64,000 nt of DNA from Bradyrhizobium symbiodeficiens (lineage in GTDB: Bacteria > Pseudomonadota > Alphaproteobacteria > Rhizobiales > Xanthobacteraceae), in the NCBI RefSeq assembly GCF_002266465.3, contig NZ_CP029427.2:4342501-4406500 (forward strand), read 5' to 3'. The stretch's first letter is position 1. Every line of letters begins with the position of its first letter. The translations under genes and the position numbers were made by a program. A model generated the notes under the pieces. The model did no database searches. It saw only the letters and a list, made by a program, of their open reading frames with translations, and was not told the origin of the DNA. Shown here piece by piece: positions 1 to 8,706 of the stretch.

Positions 1-411
1 GTGATGAAAGGTGAACGTGACCTCACCGCGCTGCTGAGACACATGAAGCCGGAGCTGCGGCCGGGCACTTTCGTGTTCTGCACGATCGCGGCGAACGAAG
101 GCGTTCCCGCAGCACTCAATCCGCTGCTGATGTTCCGCGAGCAGGAAGGAACGACGCTCGTGATGCCTCGCGAAGAGGCTGAGGCCGCAGGACTACGCTA
201 CGCATTCCCTTCACGCCTGATCACCCTGACGGTTCACTCCGCGCTCGATGCGGTCGGCTTCCTGGCGGCCATCACGGCGCGTCTGGCCGAAGCCGGCATC
301 AGCGTGAATGCGGTTTCGGCCTTTCATCATGACCATCTGTTCGTGCCTGCTGACAGAGCCGACGAAGTGATGTTGCTGCTGCAAGAGATGTCGGATGCGA
401 AGCCCTTGTAG
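1..411 (+). CDS. ACT domain-containing protein
   Basis: A 136-residue protein of the COG3602 type (two small ACT-like folds). Family members are presumed amino-acid-binding regulatory proteins; no enzymatic motif is visible. The window opens exactly on a GTG followed directly by ATG (base 4), so the start is either of these or lies just outside the window, and no ribosome binding site can be judged. The C-terminal half (about residues 75-130) has the ACT beta-alpha-beta pattern with the VHSALDAVGF and LAEAGISVNAVSAF segments. Its TAG stop is the first triplet of an intergenic inverted repeat. Family is fairly sure, specific role unknown. Confidence 0.75.
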   Translation: MMKGERDLTALLRHMKPELRPGTFVFCTIAANEGVPAALNPLLMFREQEGTTLVMPREEAEAAGLRYAFPSRLITLTVHSALDAVGFLAAITARLAEAGISVNAVSAFHHDHLFVPADRADEVMLLLQEMSDAKPL

Positions 412-493
412 CCCGGATGGAGCGCAGCGCAATCCGGGGCGGAGCAGCCTCAGTGGCAGGCTTCCCGGATTACGCTACGCTCCATCCGGGCTA
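409..493. repeat. Inverted repeat, rhizobial REP/BIME-like
   Basis: Outer arms of 16 bases (TAGCCCGGATGGAGCG at 409-424 and its reverse complement at 478-493) enclose a second inverted CCGGAT pair. The first three bases are the stop codon of the ACT gene, so the element abuts coding sequence exactly. Elements of this look are dispersed between genes in Bradyrhizobium; that this copy is one of many is inference. Confidence 0.7.
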
Positions 494-498
494 CGACC

Positions 499-900
499 TC
501 AATCCGCGACCGCGATCGCCTCGATCTCGATCAGCCATTCCGGGGCGGCGAGCGCGGAGACGCCGACGAGGGTCGAGGCCGGCGGCTCCATGCCCTCAAA
601 GAAGGCCGAGCGGGCCTTGCCGATGATCGGGCGCAGCTCCGGTCTGTAGTTCACGACAAAGGTCGTGATCTTCACGATGTTGGAATAGCTCGCGCCGGCC
701 GCCTTCAGCGCGTGCCCGAGATTCTGCATCACCTGCGTGGTCTGCGCGGCGATATCGCCTTCGCCGACGATCCGCCCCTCCTCGTCCACAGCCACTTGGC
801 CGGAGATGTAAATGGTGCGTGCGCCCGTGGCGGTCACGACGTGGGAATAAGCGGGATTGTTGTGAAGGCCGCTGGGACGGAGATGGTCGAGCTTGGGCAT
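499..900 (-). CDS. RidA family protein
   Basis: 133 residues, the usual length of the Rid (YjgF/YER057c/UK114) family, which forms trimers; RidA itself hydrolyses reactive enamine/imine intermediates from PLP enzymes. The family pattern is visible: an N-terminal beta sheet ending in IYISGQVAVDEEGRIVG, the helix QTTQVMQNLGHALKAAG, then the strand NIVKITTFVVNYRPELRPI and a C-terminal STLVGVSALAAPEWLIEIEAIA. It lies as a single minus-strand gene between the ACT gene and eipB. A second Rid protein is encoded at 2095-2562 on the other strand. The subfamily (true RidA or a Rid1-7 relative) cannot be fixed from this reading. Confidence 0.85.
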   Translation of the reverse strand: MPKLDHLRPSGLHNNPAYSHVVTATGARTIYISGQVAVDEEGRIVGEGDIAAQTTQVMQNLGHALKAAGASYSNIVKITTFVVNYRPELRPIIGKARSAFFEGMEPPASTLVGVSALAAPEWLIEIEAIAVAD

Positions 901-973
901 GGGCTTGCTCCCGGAGTTTGTGGTTGGGAGGGAGCGTAGCCGGAGAGTGCCACAAGGGCTAGACGTTTCGCCC

Positions 974-1834
974 TCAATTACAGGGCTTGCTGTCCTTCAC
1001 GTCGAATTTCCCCATCGCGCCCGAAATCACAAAATCGTTGTAATCGAGCATGAGCTGGCGCGAGACGCCGTTCTCGTAGAGCTCGAACGACATCGCATAG
1101 ACCGGCGTCTGCTCGCCCTCTTTCTGCTGGGCCTCGCGGTCGAAATAGCTGACCGTGACGGGCCAGCGCTTCAGTGATTTCATGTGCTCGTCGGAGGTCG
1201 ACGGATCCGGCGAGGCGGCGCGGTCGGTGGGGATCGGCTGGCCGATCACGGTCAGCGTGTTGTAGACTTTCTGGCCATCGTCGGAGCCGTCATAGACGGA
1301 GAGTTCGAGCAGCGACTTGCCGTCCTTGGCGGCGGCGATGATGCGCTGGATCTGCTCGGTCGGGAATACGATCTTGCCGTCGAGGGTGAAGCTCTTGGGC
1401 GCCGGCAGCTTCAGCTTGACGTTGATGTGGTCGCCGTCGCGCTCGGCCGAACCATCGACGCGGCCGGCATCCGCCTCGTTCATGCGGGTCTCGATCTTGA
1501 AGCGGTAGCTTTTGCCCGCGGCATCTTCCCAGGAGTTGGAGCGGAGGTCGCTGAGCGTGACCTTGCCCTCGCCGCTGTCGAGCTCGGAGACCTGGCGGAA
1601 TTCCGAGGTGTAGCCCTCGCACGAGCTTCCGGTGAAGTTGTAGAGGATGCGGCCGCGCGCGCTGTTGACCGAGTTGGAGCGCGATTTCACCAGGCTCAGG
1701 TCGTAGAGCGCCTGATGCGCGAGGAACGGACCATTGGCGGCCTGTGCGGCGCCGCCAAGGGCTAAATCGCCAAGGCCCAAACTGGCCGCGGCGAGCGCCA
1801 TGACACCGAGCGAAGTCCGGAAAAGGTGCACCAT
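974..1834 (-). CDS. eipB: Cell envelope integrity protein EipB (DUF1849)
   Basis: 286 residues with a cleavable signal (hydrophobic stretch about residues 8-30, ending near AQA) and a periplasmic beta-rich domain. It matches DUF1849, the family of Brucella EipB, which supports outer-membrane integrity and has a conserved disulfide. Two cysteines remain in the mature part, C72 (SSCEGY) and C285 (penultimate residue), consistent with that disulfide. The start at 1834 is preceded by AAGGA at good spacing; an in-frame ATG at 1891 would add 19 residues in front of the signal peptide and looks less likely. Single gene, divergent from the RidA gene at 2095. Confidence 0.8.
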   Translation of the reverse strand: MVHLFRTSLGVMALAAASLGLGDLALGGAAQAANGPFLAHQALYDLSLVKSRSNSVNSARGRILYNFTGSSCEGYTSEFRQVSELDSGEGKVTLSDLRSNSWEDAAGKSYRFKIETRMNEADAGRVDGSAERDGDHINVKLKLPAPKSFTLDGKIVFPTEQIQRIIAAAKDGKSLLELSVYDGSDDGQKVYNTLTVIGQPIPTDRAASPDPSTSDEHMKSLKRWPVTVSYFDREAQQKEGEQTPVYAMSFELYENGVSRQLMLDYNDFVISGAMGKFDVKDSKPCN

Positions 1835-2094
1835 GTCTGATCCTTGGAGACGCGTCCTTGGGTAATCCTTGGGGATGCGCAGATTCGACATTTTACTGAC
1901 CGTTCCATTGCGTCGCAACTGAGGCCGTTTCACGTAAAGTTGCGGCCCTGCCGTTGAACCTGCGGCCTCGCCTCGACAAAAGGCAGCCTCTCGCGGGTTG
2001 CTTGCATGTAGCGGCACGATGGGCGAAACAGGGCGCGGCCGGCCTCCGACGGATGCGCCGGGGCGAATGGAATTTCTGGACAACGAGGGCGAAC

Positions 2095-2562
2095 ATGGCG
2101 GGCACGGTCGAGCAAAAGCTGGCGGAACAGGGCATCAAGCTGCACGAGGCCCCCACCCCCGTGGCCAATTACGTGCCCTTCGTGCGCACCGGCAATTTGC
2201 TGTTCGTCTCCGGCCAGGTCTGCTTCGACCCCTCCGGCAAGCTGATCGCCAAGGGCAAGCTGGGCGCCGGCGTCTCCATCGAGGACGGCGCTGCGGCGGC
2301 CCGCGGCTGCGCGGTCAATTTGCTGGCCCAGGTCAAGGCGGCGCTGGGCGACCTCGACAAGGTGGTGCGCGTGGTTCGCCTCGGCGGCTTCATCAACTCG
2401 GCGCCGGACTTCCTGGACGGACCGAAGGTGCTCAACGGCGCCTCCGACCTGATGGTCGCGGCCTTCGGTGACAAGGGCCGCCACGCCCGCACCACCGTCG
2501 GTGTCGCCTCGCTGCCCGCGGACGCGGCGGTCGAGGTCGAGGGCGTGTTCGAGGTCGCCTGA
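2095..2562 (+). CDS. RidA family protein (larger subgroup)
   Basis: 155 residues, longer than the RidA at 499-900 and of the subgroup with pattern NLLFVSGQVCFDPSGKLIAKGKLG and a C-terminal RTTVGVASLPADAAVEVEGVFEVA. Such proteins are annotated as endoribonuclease L-PSP or RidA; deaminase-type chemistry is family knowledge, not seen directly. The start at 2095 follows GAGGG; the open frame extends 47 codons upstream but that part is not homologous in character. The stop is only 5 bases before the GDPD gene, so the two are probably co-transcribed. Confidence 0.85.
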   Translation: MAGTVEQKLAEQGIKLHEAPTPVANYVPFVRTGNLLFVSGQVCFDPSGKLIAKGKLGAGVSIEDGAAAARGCAVNLLAQVKAALGDLDKVVRVVRLGGFINSAPDFLDGPKVLNGASDLMVAAFGDKGRHARTTVGVASLPADAAVEVEGVFEVA

Positions 2563-2567
2563 CGAGC

Positions 2568-3314
2568 ATGCGCGCTCCGGATTGGCTGACAGCCCGGCCG
2601 GTCGCCCATCGCGGCCTGCACGACATTTCCCGTGGCATCGTCGAGAACATGCCGGGCGCGGTGCAGACTGCGATTGCGGGCAATTTCTCGATCGAGGTCG
2701 ACATTCAGCTCTCCGCCGACGGCGAGGCCATGGTGCATCACGACCATGCGCTCGGCCGACTCACCGAAGCCACCGGCGAGGTGGTGTCGAAGACCGCCGC
2801 GGAGCTGAAGGCGGTCAAATTCAAAGACACGGACGAGCGAATGATGTCGCTCTCCGACCTTTGCGCCATGGTCGCCGGCCGCGTGCCGCTGGTGATCGAG
2901 GTGAAGAGCCATTTTGATGGCGACCGCAAGCTGGTGAAGCGGATGGCCGAGGTGCTGGCGGCCTATCAGGGGCGTGCCGTCGGCATGTCCTTCGATCCCG
3001 ACCAGGTGCTGGCGTTGCGCGAGCTGTTGCCCTCCCGCCCGCGCGGCATCGTCGCGCAGCGGACCTATGAGGACGACTATTGGGCCAAGCTCACGCAGCC
3101 GCAGCGCGACAGCATGCTGTACCTGCGCCACGGCTTTCGGACCCGGCCCCACTTCGTCGCCTTCAGGGTCGACGACCTCCCGGCCCCCGCCCCCTGGATC
3201 GCCCGCAACGTCTTTGGCTGTGCCCTGCTCGGCTGGACCGTTCGCACCACGGAGCAGCGGAGGCGGGTCGGGCAATATGCCGATCAGATGATCTTTGAGG
3301 GGTTCGTGCCGTAG
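2568..3314 (+). CDS. Glycerophosphodiester phosphodiesterase
   Basis: 248 residues, the normal size of a cytosolic GDPD. It carries HRGLHD (H14 and R15), the metal-binding IEVDIQLSADGEAMVHHD segment and a late TVRTTEQ motif in the last TIM-barrel strands. Family members hydrolyse glycerophosphodiesters to glycerol-3-phosphate and an alcohol. No signal peptide is present, so it probably acts in the cytoplasm (UgpQ-like). It starts 5 bases after the upstream RidA gene, which argues for an operon. Confidence 0.85.
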   Translation: MRAPDWLTARPVAHRGLHDISRGIVENMPGAVQTAIAGNFSIEVDIQLSADGEAMVHHDHALGRLTEATGEVVSKTAAELKAVKFKDTDERMMSLSDLCAMVAGRVPLVIEVKSHFDGDRKLVKRMAEVLAAYQGRAVGMSFDPDQVLALRELLPSRPRGIVAQRTYEDDYWAKLTQPQRDSMLYLRHGFRTRPHFVAFRVDDLPAPAPWIARNVFGCALLGWTVRTTEQRRRVGQYADQMIFEGFVP

Positions 3315-3434
3315 GCCTCGCTCGCGTCCCGGACAAGCCGCAACGCGCAAGCGTTGCCGCGCTGAGCCGGGGCACGAGAGTACCAGCCCTCGCCCCCTTG
3401 AAGTCGCTGCTGCAATGCACGATCTTGGACGACG

Positions 3435-4673
3435 ATGGCATCATCTGAAATCACGCTCGAGGCCGTACCTTCCATTGGCGAGGTGTCTGCCGAAGATTGG
3501 GACGCCTGCGCCAATCCCAGCAGCAAATGTGGGCTTGGCGCGGGAACCTCATCCACCCTTCCAGGCGATTCCATTGGGCTCTCAAAACCCGCCTATAACC
3601 CGTTCGTCTCACACGCCTTTCTCTCGGCCGTCGAGATATCGGGTTCGGCTACTATCCGCACCGGTTGGGGACCGCGGCATCTCGTGGCCAAGGTCGATGG
3701 CCGCGTCGCCGGGGTCGTGCCCTGCTATCTGAAATCGCATTCGCAAGGCGAGTACGTCTTCGACCGCGGCTGGGCCGACGCTTATGAGCGCGCCGGCGGG
3801 CGTTACTATCCGAAGCTCCAGGTCTCGGTTCCCTTCACTCCGGCGACGGGCCCGCGCCTGCTGGTCCGCGACGGCGTGGATCGCGAGCGCATCATGGACG
3901 CGTTGGCGAGCGGCCTCGTGGCGCTATGCGGCGTCAGCAAGGCCTCCTCCGTCCACGTCACCTTCGCGCGCGAGGACGAATGGAAGCTGCTCGCCGAGCA
4001 CGGCTTCCTGCAGCGCACCGACCAGCAGTTCCACTGGCGCAATGAGGGCTTTGCGAGCTTCGATGACTTCCTCAGCACCCTGAACTCGCGCCACCGCAAA
4101 TCGATCAAGCGCGAGCGGCGCGATGCCCTCCCCGCCGGAATCACCATCCACTGGCTGACGGGCAAGGACATCACCGAGGATGCCTGGGACGCCTTCTTCG
4201 AATTCTACATGGAGACCGGCTCGCGCAAATGGGGCCGGCCTTATCTCACACGCGAATTCTTCTCGCTGATCGGCGAGACCATGAGCGAGGACGTGCTGCT
4301 GGTGATGGCCCGCCGCAACGAACGCTGGATCGCGGGCGCGATCAACTTCATCGGCTCGGACACGCTGTTCGGCCGCAACTGGGGCGCGGTCGAGCATCAC
4401 CCGTTCCTGCATTTCGAGGTCTGCTATTACCAGGCGATCGACTTCGCCATCAAACGCGGCCTCACCCATGTCGAGGCCGGCGCGCAAGGCGAGCACAAGA
4501 TCGCGCGCGGTTACCTGCCGCGCACAACCCATTCCGCGCACTTCATCGCCGATCCCGGCCTGCGCCGCGCCATCGACGATTACCTCAAGCGGGAGCGCGC
4601 CTACGTCGCCGAGGCGGGACGGGAGCTCGCCGAGCTCGGGCCGTTCCGCAAAGGCATCGACGAGGCGCCTTGA
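3435..4673 (+). CDS. GNAT/FemAB-like protein (COG3146, DUF482)
   Basis: 412 residues. The family (COG3146, often named peptidoglycan biosynthesis protein or GNAT N-acetyltransferase) has two GNAT-like halves resembling FemX/FemAB aminoacyl transferases. Visible family segments are NPFVSHAFLSAVEISGS near residue 55, KSIKRERRDA near 220, SRKWGRPYLTREFF near 260, and the C-terminal VEAGAQGEHKIARGYLP around residue 350. It has no signal peptide or membrane segment. The substrate is unknown, and the peptidoglycan link is a database inheritance rather than evidence here. It precedes the HIT gene by 65 bases. Confidence 0.8.
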   Translation: MASSEITLEAVPSIGEVSAEDWDACANPSSKCGLGAGTSSTLPGDSIGLSKPAYNPFVSHAFLSAVEISGSATIRTGWGPRHLVAKVDGRVAGVVPCYLKSHSQGEYVFDRGWADAYERAGGRYYPKLQVSVPFTPATGPRLLVRDGVDRERIMDALASGLVALCGVSKASSVHVTFAREDEWKLLAEHGFLQRTDQQFHWRNEGFASFDDFLSTLNSRHRKSIKRERRDALPAGITIHWLTGKDITEDAWDAFFEFYMETGSRKWGRPYLTREFFSLIGETMSEDVLLVMARRNERWIAGAINFIGSDTLFGRNWGAVEHHPFLHFEVCYYQAIDFAIKRGLTHVEAGAQGEHKIARGYLPRTTHSAHFIADPGLRRAIDDYLKRERAYVAEAGRELAELGPFRKGIDEAP

Positions 4674-4738
4674 CGGTTTGCTGCGGCTGGTGACAGTAAG
4701 CGCAAAATCCAAGCGCAAGTTTCTCGGGAGCCGCCCAC

Positions 4739-5164
4739 ATGACCGCCTACGACACCAACAACATCTTCGCAAAAATCCTGCGCGGCGAGCTGCCCTGCTC
4801 CAAGGTCTACGAGGACGAGCACGTCTTCGCCTTCCTCGACATCATGCCGCGCGTGCCCGGCCACACGCTGGTGATCCCGAAGGCTCCTGCCCGCAACATC
4901 CTCGACATCAAGCCCGACGACTACGCCTACGTCGCTCGCGGCGCGCACAAGATCGCCGCCGCCGCAATGCAGGCCTTCAAGGCCGACGGCATCACCATCC
5001 AGCAGTTCAACGAGCCCGCCGGTGGGCAGGTGGTGTTTCACCTGCACATGCATGTGATGCCGCGCCATGACGGCGTGGCCATGCTGCCGCCCGCCAGCCG
5101 CAAGGAAGACGCCAAGGTGCTGGAAGAGCATGCGGCGAAGCTGATCGCGGCGTTGAAGGGGTAG
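4739..5164 (+). CDS. HIT family (histidine triad) hydrolase
   Basis: 141 residues with the histidine triad HLHMHVMPR (H101, H103, H105), the signature of HINT-type nucleotide phosphoramidases/hydrolases. The N-terminal KILRGELPCSKVYEDEHVFAFLDI is also typical. Family members hydrolyse AMP-lysine or dinucleotide substrates; the physiological substrate is unknown. The start lies behind a GGGAG stretch. It converges with trmO, whose stop is 13 bases downstream. Confidence 0.9.
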   Translation: MTAYDTNNIFAKILRGELPCSKVYEDEHVFAFLDIMPRVPGHTLVIPKAPARNILDIKPDDYAYVARGAHKIAAAAMQAFKADGITIQQFNEPAGGQVVFHLHMHVMPRHDGVAMLPPASRKEDAKVLEEHAAKLIAALKG

Positions 5165-5177
5165 CTCTATCCACGCG

Positions 5178-5669
5178 TCATTCCGTCTCGAAATCGCCCT
5201 TCTGCGGCGCCGCCAGCGGCGTGAACTCGCAGCGGTCGGGCTTGATGTCGATCAGCGGCGTGTTGTCGAGACAATCGAGCCCGCGTACCAGGATCGCGTT
5301 GCCCTCGATGCCGACGAGCTTCACGATCGAAGTGCCGATCGGATTGGGACGCACCGGCGAGCGCAGCGAGAAGGTGCCGCGGGTCTTCTCGTTGTTCTTC
5401 GGGCTTTGCAGGATGATGTCGCGGCGCGACTGGTCGAGCCAGTAGAGCACTTCGAGATTGCTGTAGAAATCCACGCCCTTGATGGCCGGCACGAACGGCT
5501 CGAAGATCTCAAGCCGGCAGATCGGGCCGTCCTGACGTCCCTGCCGCGGCGTCTCCAGCCGCGAGGTCCAGGGCGTGCGGACGCGGCCAATGAAGACCAG
5601 GCCGGCATCCTGCGCGGGCGGCAGCTCGATGGCGACCTCGCCCTCGCGGAGCTCGTTCTTGCGAACCAT
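5178..5669 (-). CDS. trmO: tRNA (N6-threonylcarbamoyladenosine37-N6)-methyltransferase
   Basis: 163 residues of the TrmO (YaeB/TsaA) family, which uses S-adenosylmethionine to methylate t6A37 in certain tRNAs. The single-sheeted beta-barrel signature is clear: FIGRVRTPW near residue 27, SLRSPVRPNPIGTSIVKL near 100-117 and DCLDNTPLIDIKPD near 132-145. It is a short form without the C-terminal extension of E. coli TrmO, as is usual in Rhizobiales. It converges on the HIT gene and lies 30 bases downstream of azlD, so it may be read from the azlCD operon. Confidence 0.85.
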   Translation of the reverse strand: MVRKNELREGEVAIELPPAQDAGLVFIGRVRTPWTSRLETPRQGRQDGPICRLEIFEPFVPAIKGVDFYSNLEVLYWLDQSRRDIILQSPKNNEKTRGTFSLRSPVRPNPIGTSIVKLVGIEGNAILVRGLDCLDNTPLIDIKPDRCEFTPLAAPQKGDFETE

Positions 5670-5699
5670 ATTTCCGATTCCTTGCTGGTGGGCAGGATT

Positions 5700-6050
5700 T
5701 TAGCCCAACCACCACTTGCCGGCCAGCATGAAGACTTCGCCGGTCACGACACCCGCGAAGATCGAACGGCGGGTCAGCAGGAACACGACGAGGCCGGCGC
5801 CAACGGCGCCATAGCGCAGGGTATCAGGCACGCTTGCCAGCGCGCCCGGCGGCTCGACCACGATCTGGGCGATGACGCCGGCCAGGATCGCGGTTGCAAT
5901 CGCCCGCACCCAGACCAGCAGCTCGGAGCCCTCGTCGATGCCGCTGCCGAACCACAGGCCGAGCATGCGCCAGATCTGGTTGGGAACGACGCCGGCGACG
6001 AACAGCACGACGAGCGCCTGCCAGTCGCCGATGAGCTGCGCGTAGCTCAT
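5700..6050 (-). CDS. azlD: AzlD domain-containing membrane protein
   Basis: 116 residues with about four hydrophobic segments and the AzlD pattern (WRMLGLWFGSGIDEGSELLVWVRAIATAILAGVIAQ). AzlD is the small subunit of AzlCD (LIV-E family) exporters of branched-chain amino acids and analogues. Its ATG overlaps the azlC stop by four bases (ATGA), so the two are translationally coupled. The open frame extends far upstream, but only the part from 6050 has AzlD character. Confidence 0.85.
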   Translation of the reverse strand: MSYAQLIGDWQALVVLFVAGVVPNQIWRMLGLWFGSGIDEGSELLVWVRAIATAILAGVIAQIVVEPPGALASVPDTLRYGAVGAGLVVFLLTRRSIFAGVVTGEVFMLAGKWWLG

Positions 6051-6787
6051 GCGCGCACCTCCCGCCACCAGTGCACGCCATAGGCGATCGTACCGGCCGC
6101 AAGCCCGCTGACGAGGATGTCGACGCCGGAGTTCATCTTCGCGGCCAGCGGATAGAGCAAGACACCGAGCGCCAGCGCGACCACGTCGGCGGCTTCGCGG
6201 CTGTTGCGCGCGGTCGAGAACAGGAAGGACAGAGGCGTCAGCATCAGGATCGCGGCGCCAAGCGTCTGCGTCAGGTTGGCGGCGAGGAAATAGCCTACCG
6301 TGTTGGCGGTGAGACACACCGAGACCAGGCCAAAGCCAAGTCCGTTGACGAAGGCGATCCGCCGCTCGCGCGGCACAAGCGGCAGGAATCGATGGCATTC
6401 GACCCACAGCGTCACGGCCGTGAGATGCGCCGCGAAGAACAACTCACGCCGCCTGGTGGTCGGCGTGCGCATCAAGGGCAGCACCGAAACCACCATCGGA
6501 AACAGCCTGATGGCGCTGACGGTGACCGCGATCGCCGACTGGATGATGGTGGCGCCGGAGCCGAGCGTGGTGATCAGGATGATCTGCGCCGGACCGGCCC
6601 AGACGAACAGCGTCGAGCAGAGCGCCCAGAGCAGGCTGAAATGGGTGTCGTGGGCGAGCGCGCCGATACCGAGATAGGTCGCGAACAGGACGAGCGTGAG
6701 GATCGTCTGCGTGACCGAGCGCAGACCCCAGCCGAAGGCAAGCCAGGAACTATTCCATTGCGGTGAGTCGAGTGGAGGAAGTGCCAC
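6047..6787 (-). CDS. azlC: AzlC family ABC-type permease/exporter
   Basis: 246 residues with seven to eight predicted membrane segments. The AzlC core is recognisable: FSLLWALCSTLFVWAGPAQ followed by the IRLFPMVVSVLPLM region. With AzlD it forms an exporter in the inner membrane for branched-chain amino acids (family knowledge; substrate not shown here). It is first in the azlC-azlD unit. Confidence 0.88.
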   Translation of the reverse strand: MALPPLDSPQWNSSWLAFGWGLRSVTQTILTLVLFATYLGIGALAHDTHFSLLWALCSTLFVWAGPAQIILITTLGSGATIIQSAIAVTVSAIRLFPMVVSVLPLMRTPTTRRRELFFAAHLTAVTLWVECHRFLPLVPRERRIAFVNGLGFGLVSVCLTANTVGYFLAANLTQTLGAAILMLTPLSFLFSTARNSREAADVVALALGVLLYPLAAKMNSGVDILVSGLAAGTIAYGVHWWREVRA

Positions 6788-6897
6788 GGAGCTTTTTGGA
6801 TGGGTTGCGGAATCGTGCCCGCATAACGGGCAATACGGCGGCTCGCGTCAAGGAACCGCGTGGCGGGGCTGGCATGCGCGACACCCCCACCGCCGCC

Positions 6898-7935
6898 CTA
6901 CCCGCTCACACCCTTGTTCTTGAGCACGAAGCACGCCCCGCCGGCCTTCCTGATCCGGTTGCAGAGATCATCCGCCTCGCTGCGCGTGTCTGCGCCGATG
7001 CGGACCTGATAGAACGCACGCGTGCCGCGGCTGCGCATCACCGAACTCAGCAGGCTCGGATCGCGCTCGCCGATCGCGGCGCCGAGCCGCGTGACCGCGC
7101 GGGAATACATCGCCAGCGCCCTGTTGCGGTCGAAGCCGGCGGCGAGCTGCACGCCCCAGGCCTTTGCGGCCGCAAGCTCGACGTGCTGCTCGAGCTCGGC
7201 CACAAAGGCATTCGGCGCGCGCTTGAGCAGCGCCATCAGGTCTCGGCAGCTCGTCGGCGGCGCGCTCGGCGGTCCCTTGCCGGTGGCGCCCGCCTTGGCC
7301 CAGGCATCGACGCTCGTGCCGGTGATGGCGAGGACGTAGTTGCGGGTCTGCTCCGGCATTCCGCCGGTGCCGGCGAGCCATTCCTGCACGCGCCGCGGGC
7401 CGGCATTGTACGCCGCCGCGGCAAGACCGAGATTGCCGAACTGGTTGCGCAGCTCGTTGAGGAATTCCGCCGATTTCGGCAATGCCTGCACCGGATTGAA
7501 CGGATTGAGCAGCCCGCGCTCGCTTGCCGTGCCCGGCATGAACTGCGCGATCCCCTGTGCCTGCGCGCCGCTGCGTGTCGTGGGGCCGACCGCATCGGCC
7601 TGGAAGCGGCTTTCCTGCCAGATCACCCGGGCGAAGAATTCCAGCGGGAGATTGGCATCGCGCGCGGCGGCCTCCACGATCAGGCAGATCGACTCCCGCG
7701 TGTCGCTCTCGCGCGCCTCGGATTTCTCCGGCGGTTTCGCGGGCTCCTCGGCGCTCGGCACCGCCGTGTCGGGCTTTGCGGGCGGATCATCCGCCGCCAG
7801 TGCCGGAATCGCCGAGACGAGCAGCGCAGCGATCACGGGCCATGCAATCCGCCTCAACCATGGGTAGGCGGCGCTGTGGCGCGCCCCGGTGCGGCATGCA
7901 ACAAGGTGATCTGCCCAGTCGTGGCATCCTGCCAT
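6898..7935 (-). CDS. Lytic transglycosylase with SLT and SPOR-like domains
   Basis: 345 residues. A signal peptide (WLRRIAWPVIAALLVSAIPALA, about residues 26-47) is followed by a charged linker and an SLT domain with the catalytic glutamate in IWQESRF, then GIAQFMPGTA and AAAYNAGP. The C-terminus (about 285-340, RAFYQVRIGADTRSEADDLCNRI) resembles a SPOR peptidoglycan-binding domain. It would cleave glycan strands of peptidoglycan in the periplasm to anhydro-muropeptides. The start is uncertain because about 25 residues precede the signal peptide. Monocistronic. Confidence 0.85.
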   Translation of the reverse strand: MAGCHDWADHLVACRTGARHSAAYPWLRRIAWPVIAALLVSAIPALAADDPPAKPDTAVPSAEEPAKPPEKSEARESDTRESICLIVEAAARDANLPLEFFARVIWQESRFQADAVGPTTRSGAQAQGIAQFMPGTASERGLLNPFNPVQALPKSAEFLNELRNQFGNLGLAAAAYNAGPRRVQEWLAGTGGMPEQTRNYVLAITGTSVDAWAKAGATGKGPPSAPPTSCRDLMALLKRAPNAFVAELEQHVELAAAKAWGVQLAAGFDRNRALAMYSRAVTRLGAAIGERDPSLLSSVMRSRGTRAFYQVRIGADTRSEADDLCNRIRKAGGACFVLKNKGVSG

Positions 7936-7950
7936 GGTTCGATGAGTTCT

Positions 7951-8634
7951 ATGCTGCCTGACCTGTCTCTCCCAATGCGTTACCCCGCCAAACGGATCCG
8001 CGTCATATTCGCCCTTGTCGCACTGGTGCTGAGCCTCGCGCCGGCGGTTCGCTCAGGTCACCTCTCAGGTCACCTGGCAAATGACCACGGAATACCCCGA
8101 GAATAACATCTCCGGGATCGGGCTCACCACCTTTGCCAGCCGGGGTTCCGAGCGCACGAACGGTTTCGTGACCGCGACCAACGCCTTCGACAACCGGCTC
8201 AAGATCAATTCCGGCGAGATGCCGCGCTTGCGGGTTTGAAGGAGCATCGGCTGAACGCGTTCCTCACCTCCGGCGACGGCGGCGCAGGGCGCAAGCTCTG
8301 GGACTTCCTGCCGCACTTCACCGCCATCAACTATGCGATGCCGGTCTCGATCGCGTTCGTCCGCAGCGACGTCTTTACCGCGCTGCCCGAGCCGATGCAG
8401 CGCGAGGTGCTGGCCGCGGCCGCAGAAACCGAGCAAAGCCAGTTCGCGCTATTGGCCCACCGCACCTCCGATAATTACGCGCGCATGCGCGACAACGGCG
8501 TCGCCATCGCCGAACCGGCGCCGCAATCCCTGCTCGCCGCGCTCCGGAAGGCCGCAACGGCCGCGGTCACCGCCTGGGAAGCGCAGGCCGGTGCGGACGC
8601 CGCCGCGATCGTCGAATGGGCCCGGCAGCAATGA
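7951..8634 (+). pseudogene. Decayed TRAP transporter substrate-binding protein (DctP type)
   Basis: Three in-order pieces of one DctP-like protein. A signal peptide begins at the ATG at 7951 in frame 1 (FALVALVLSLAPAVRS). The mature N-terminus, starting VTWQMTTEYPENNISGIG, is read in frame 2 from 8069 to the stop at 8237. The C-terminal third is back in frame 1 (AGLKEHRLNAFLTSGDGG onward, to 8634). The frame changes close to a perfect 12-base tandem duplication (CTCAGGTCACCT twice, 8052-8075), and the ligand-binding middle is missing at about 8229, where ISSGEMPRA-like sequence joins late sequence. The internal deletion means it cannot encode a working binding protein. No TRAP permease genes are adjacent. 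Confidence 0.8.
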
Positions 8635-8706
8635 CGCGAGCACGCCCGCCGTTGGCATGCCTACGGCTCACTGTGTTGAAACAACAGCCGGCCTCGCCTT
8701 TCGTTG

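Noticed and set aside
2169..3350. A 393-codon minus-strand frame over the RidA and GDPD genes
   Set aside because: Shadow of two genes with intact catalytic motifs on the plus strand.
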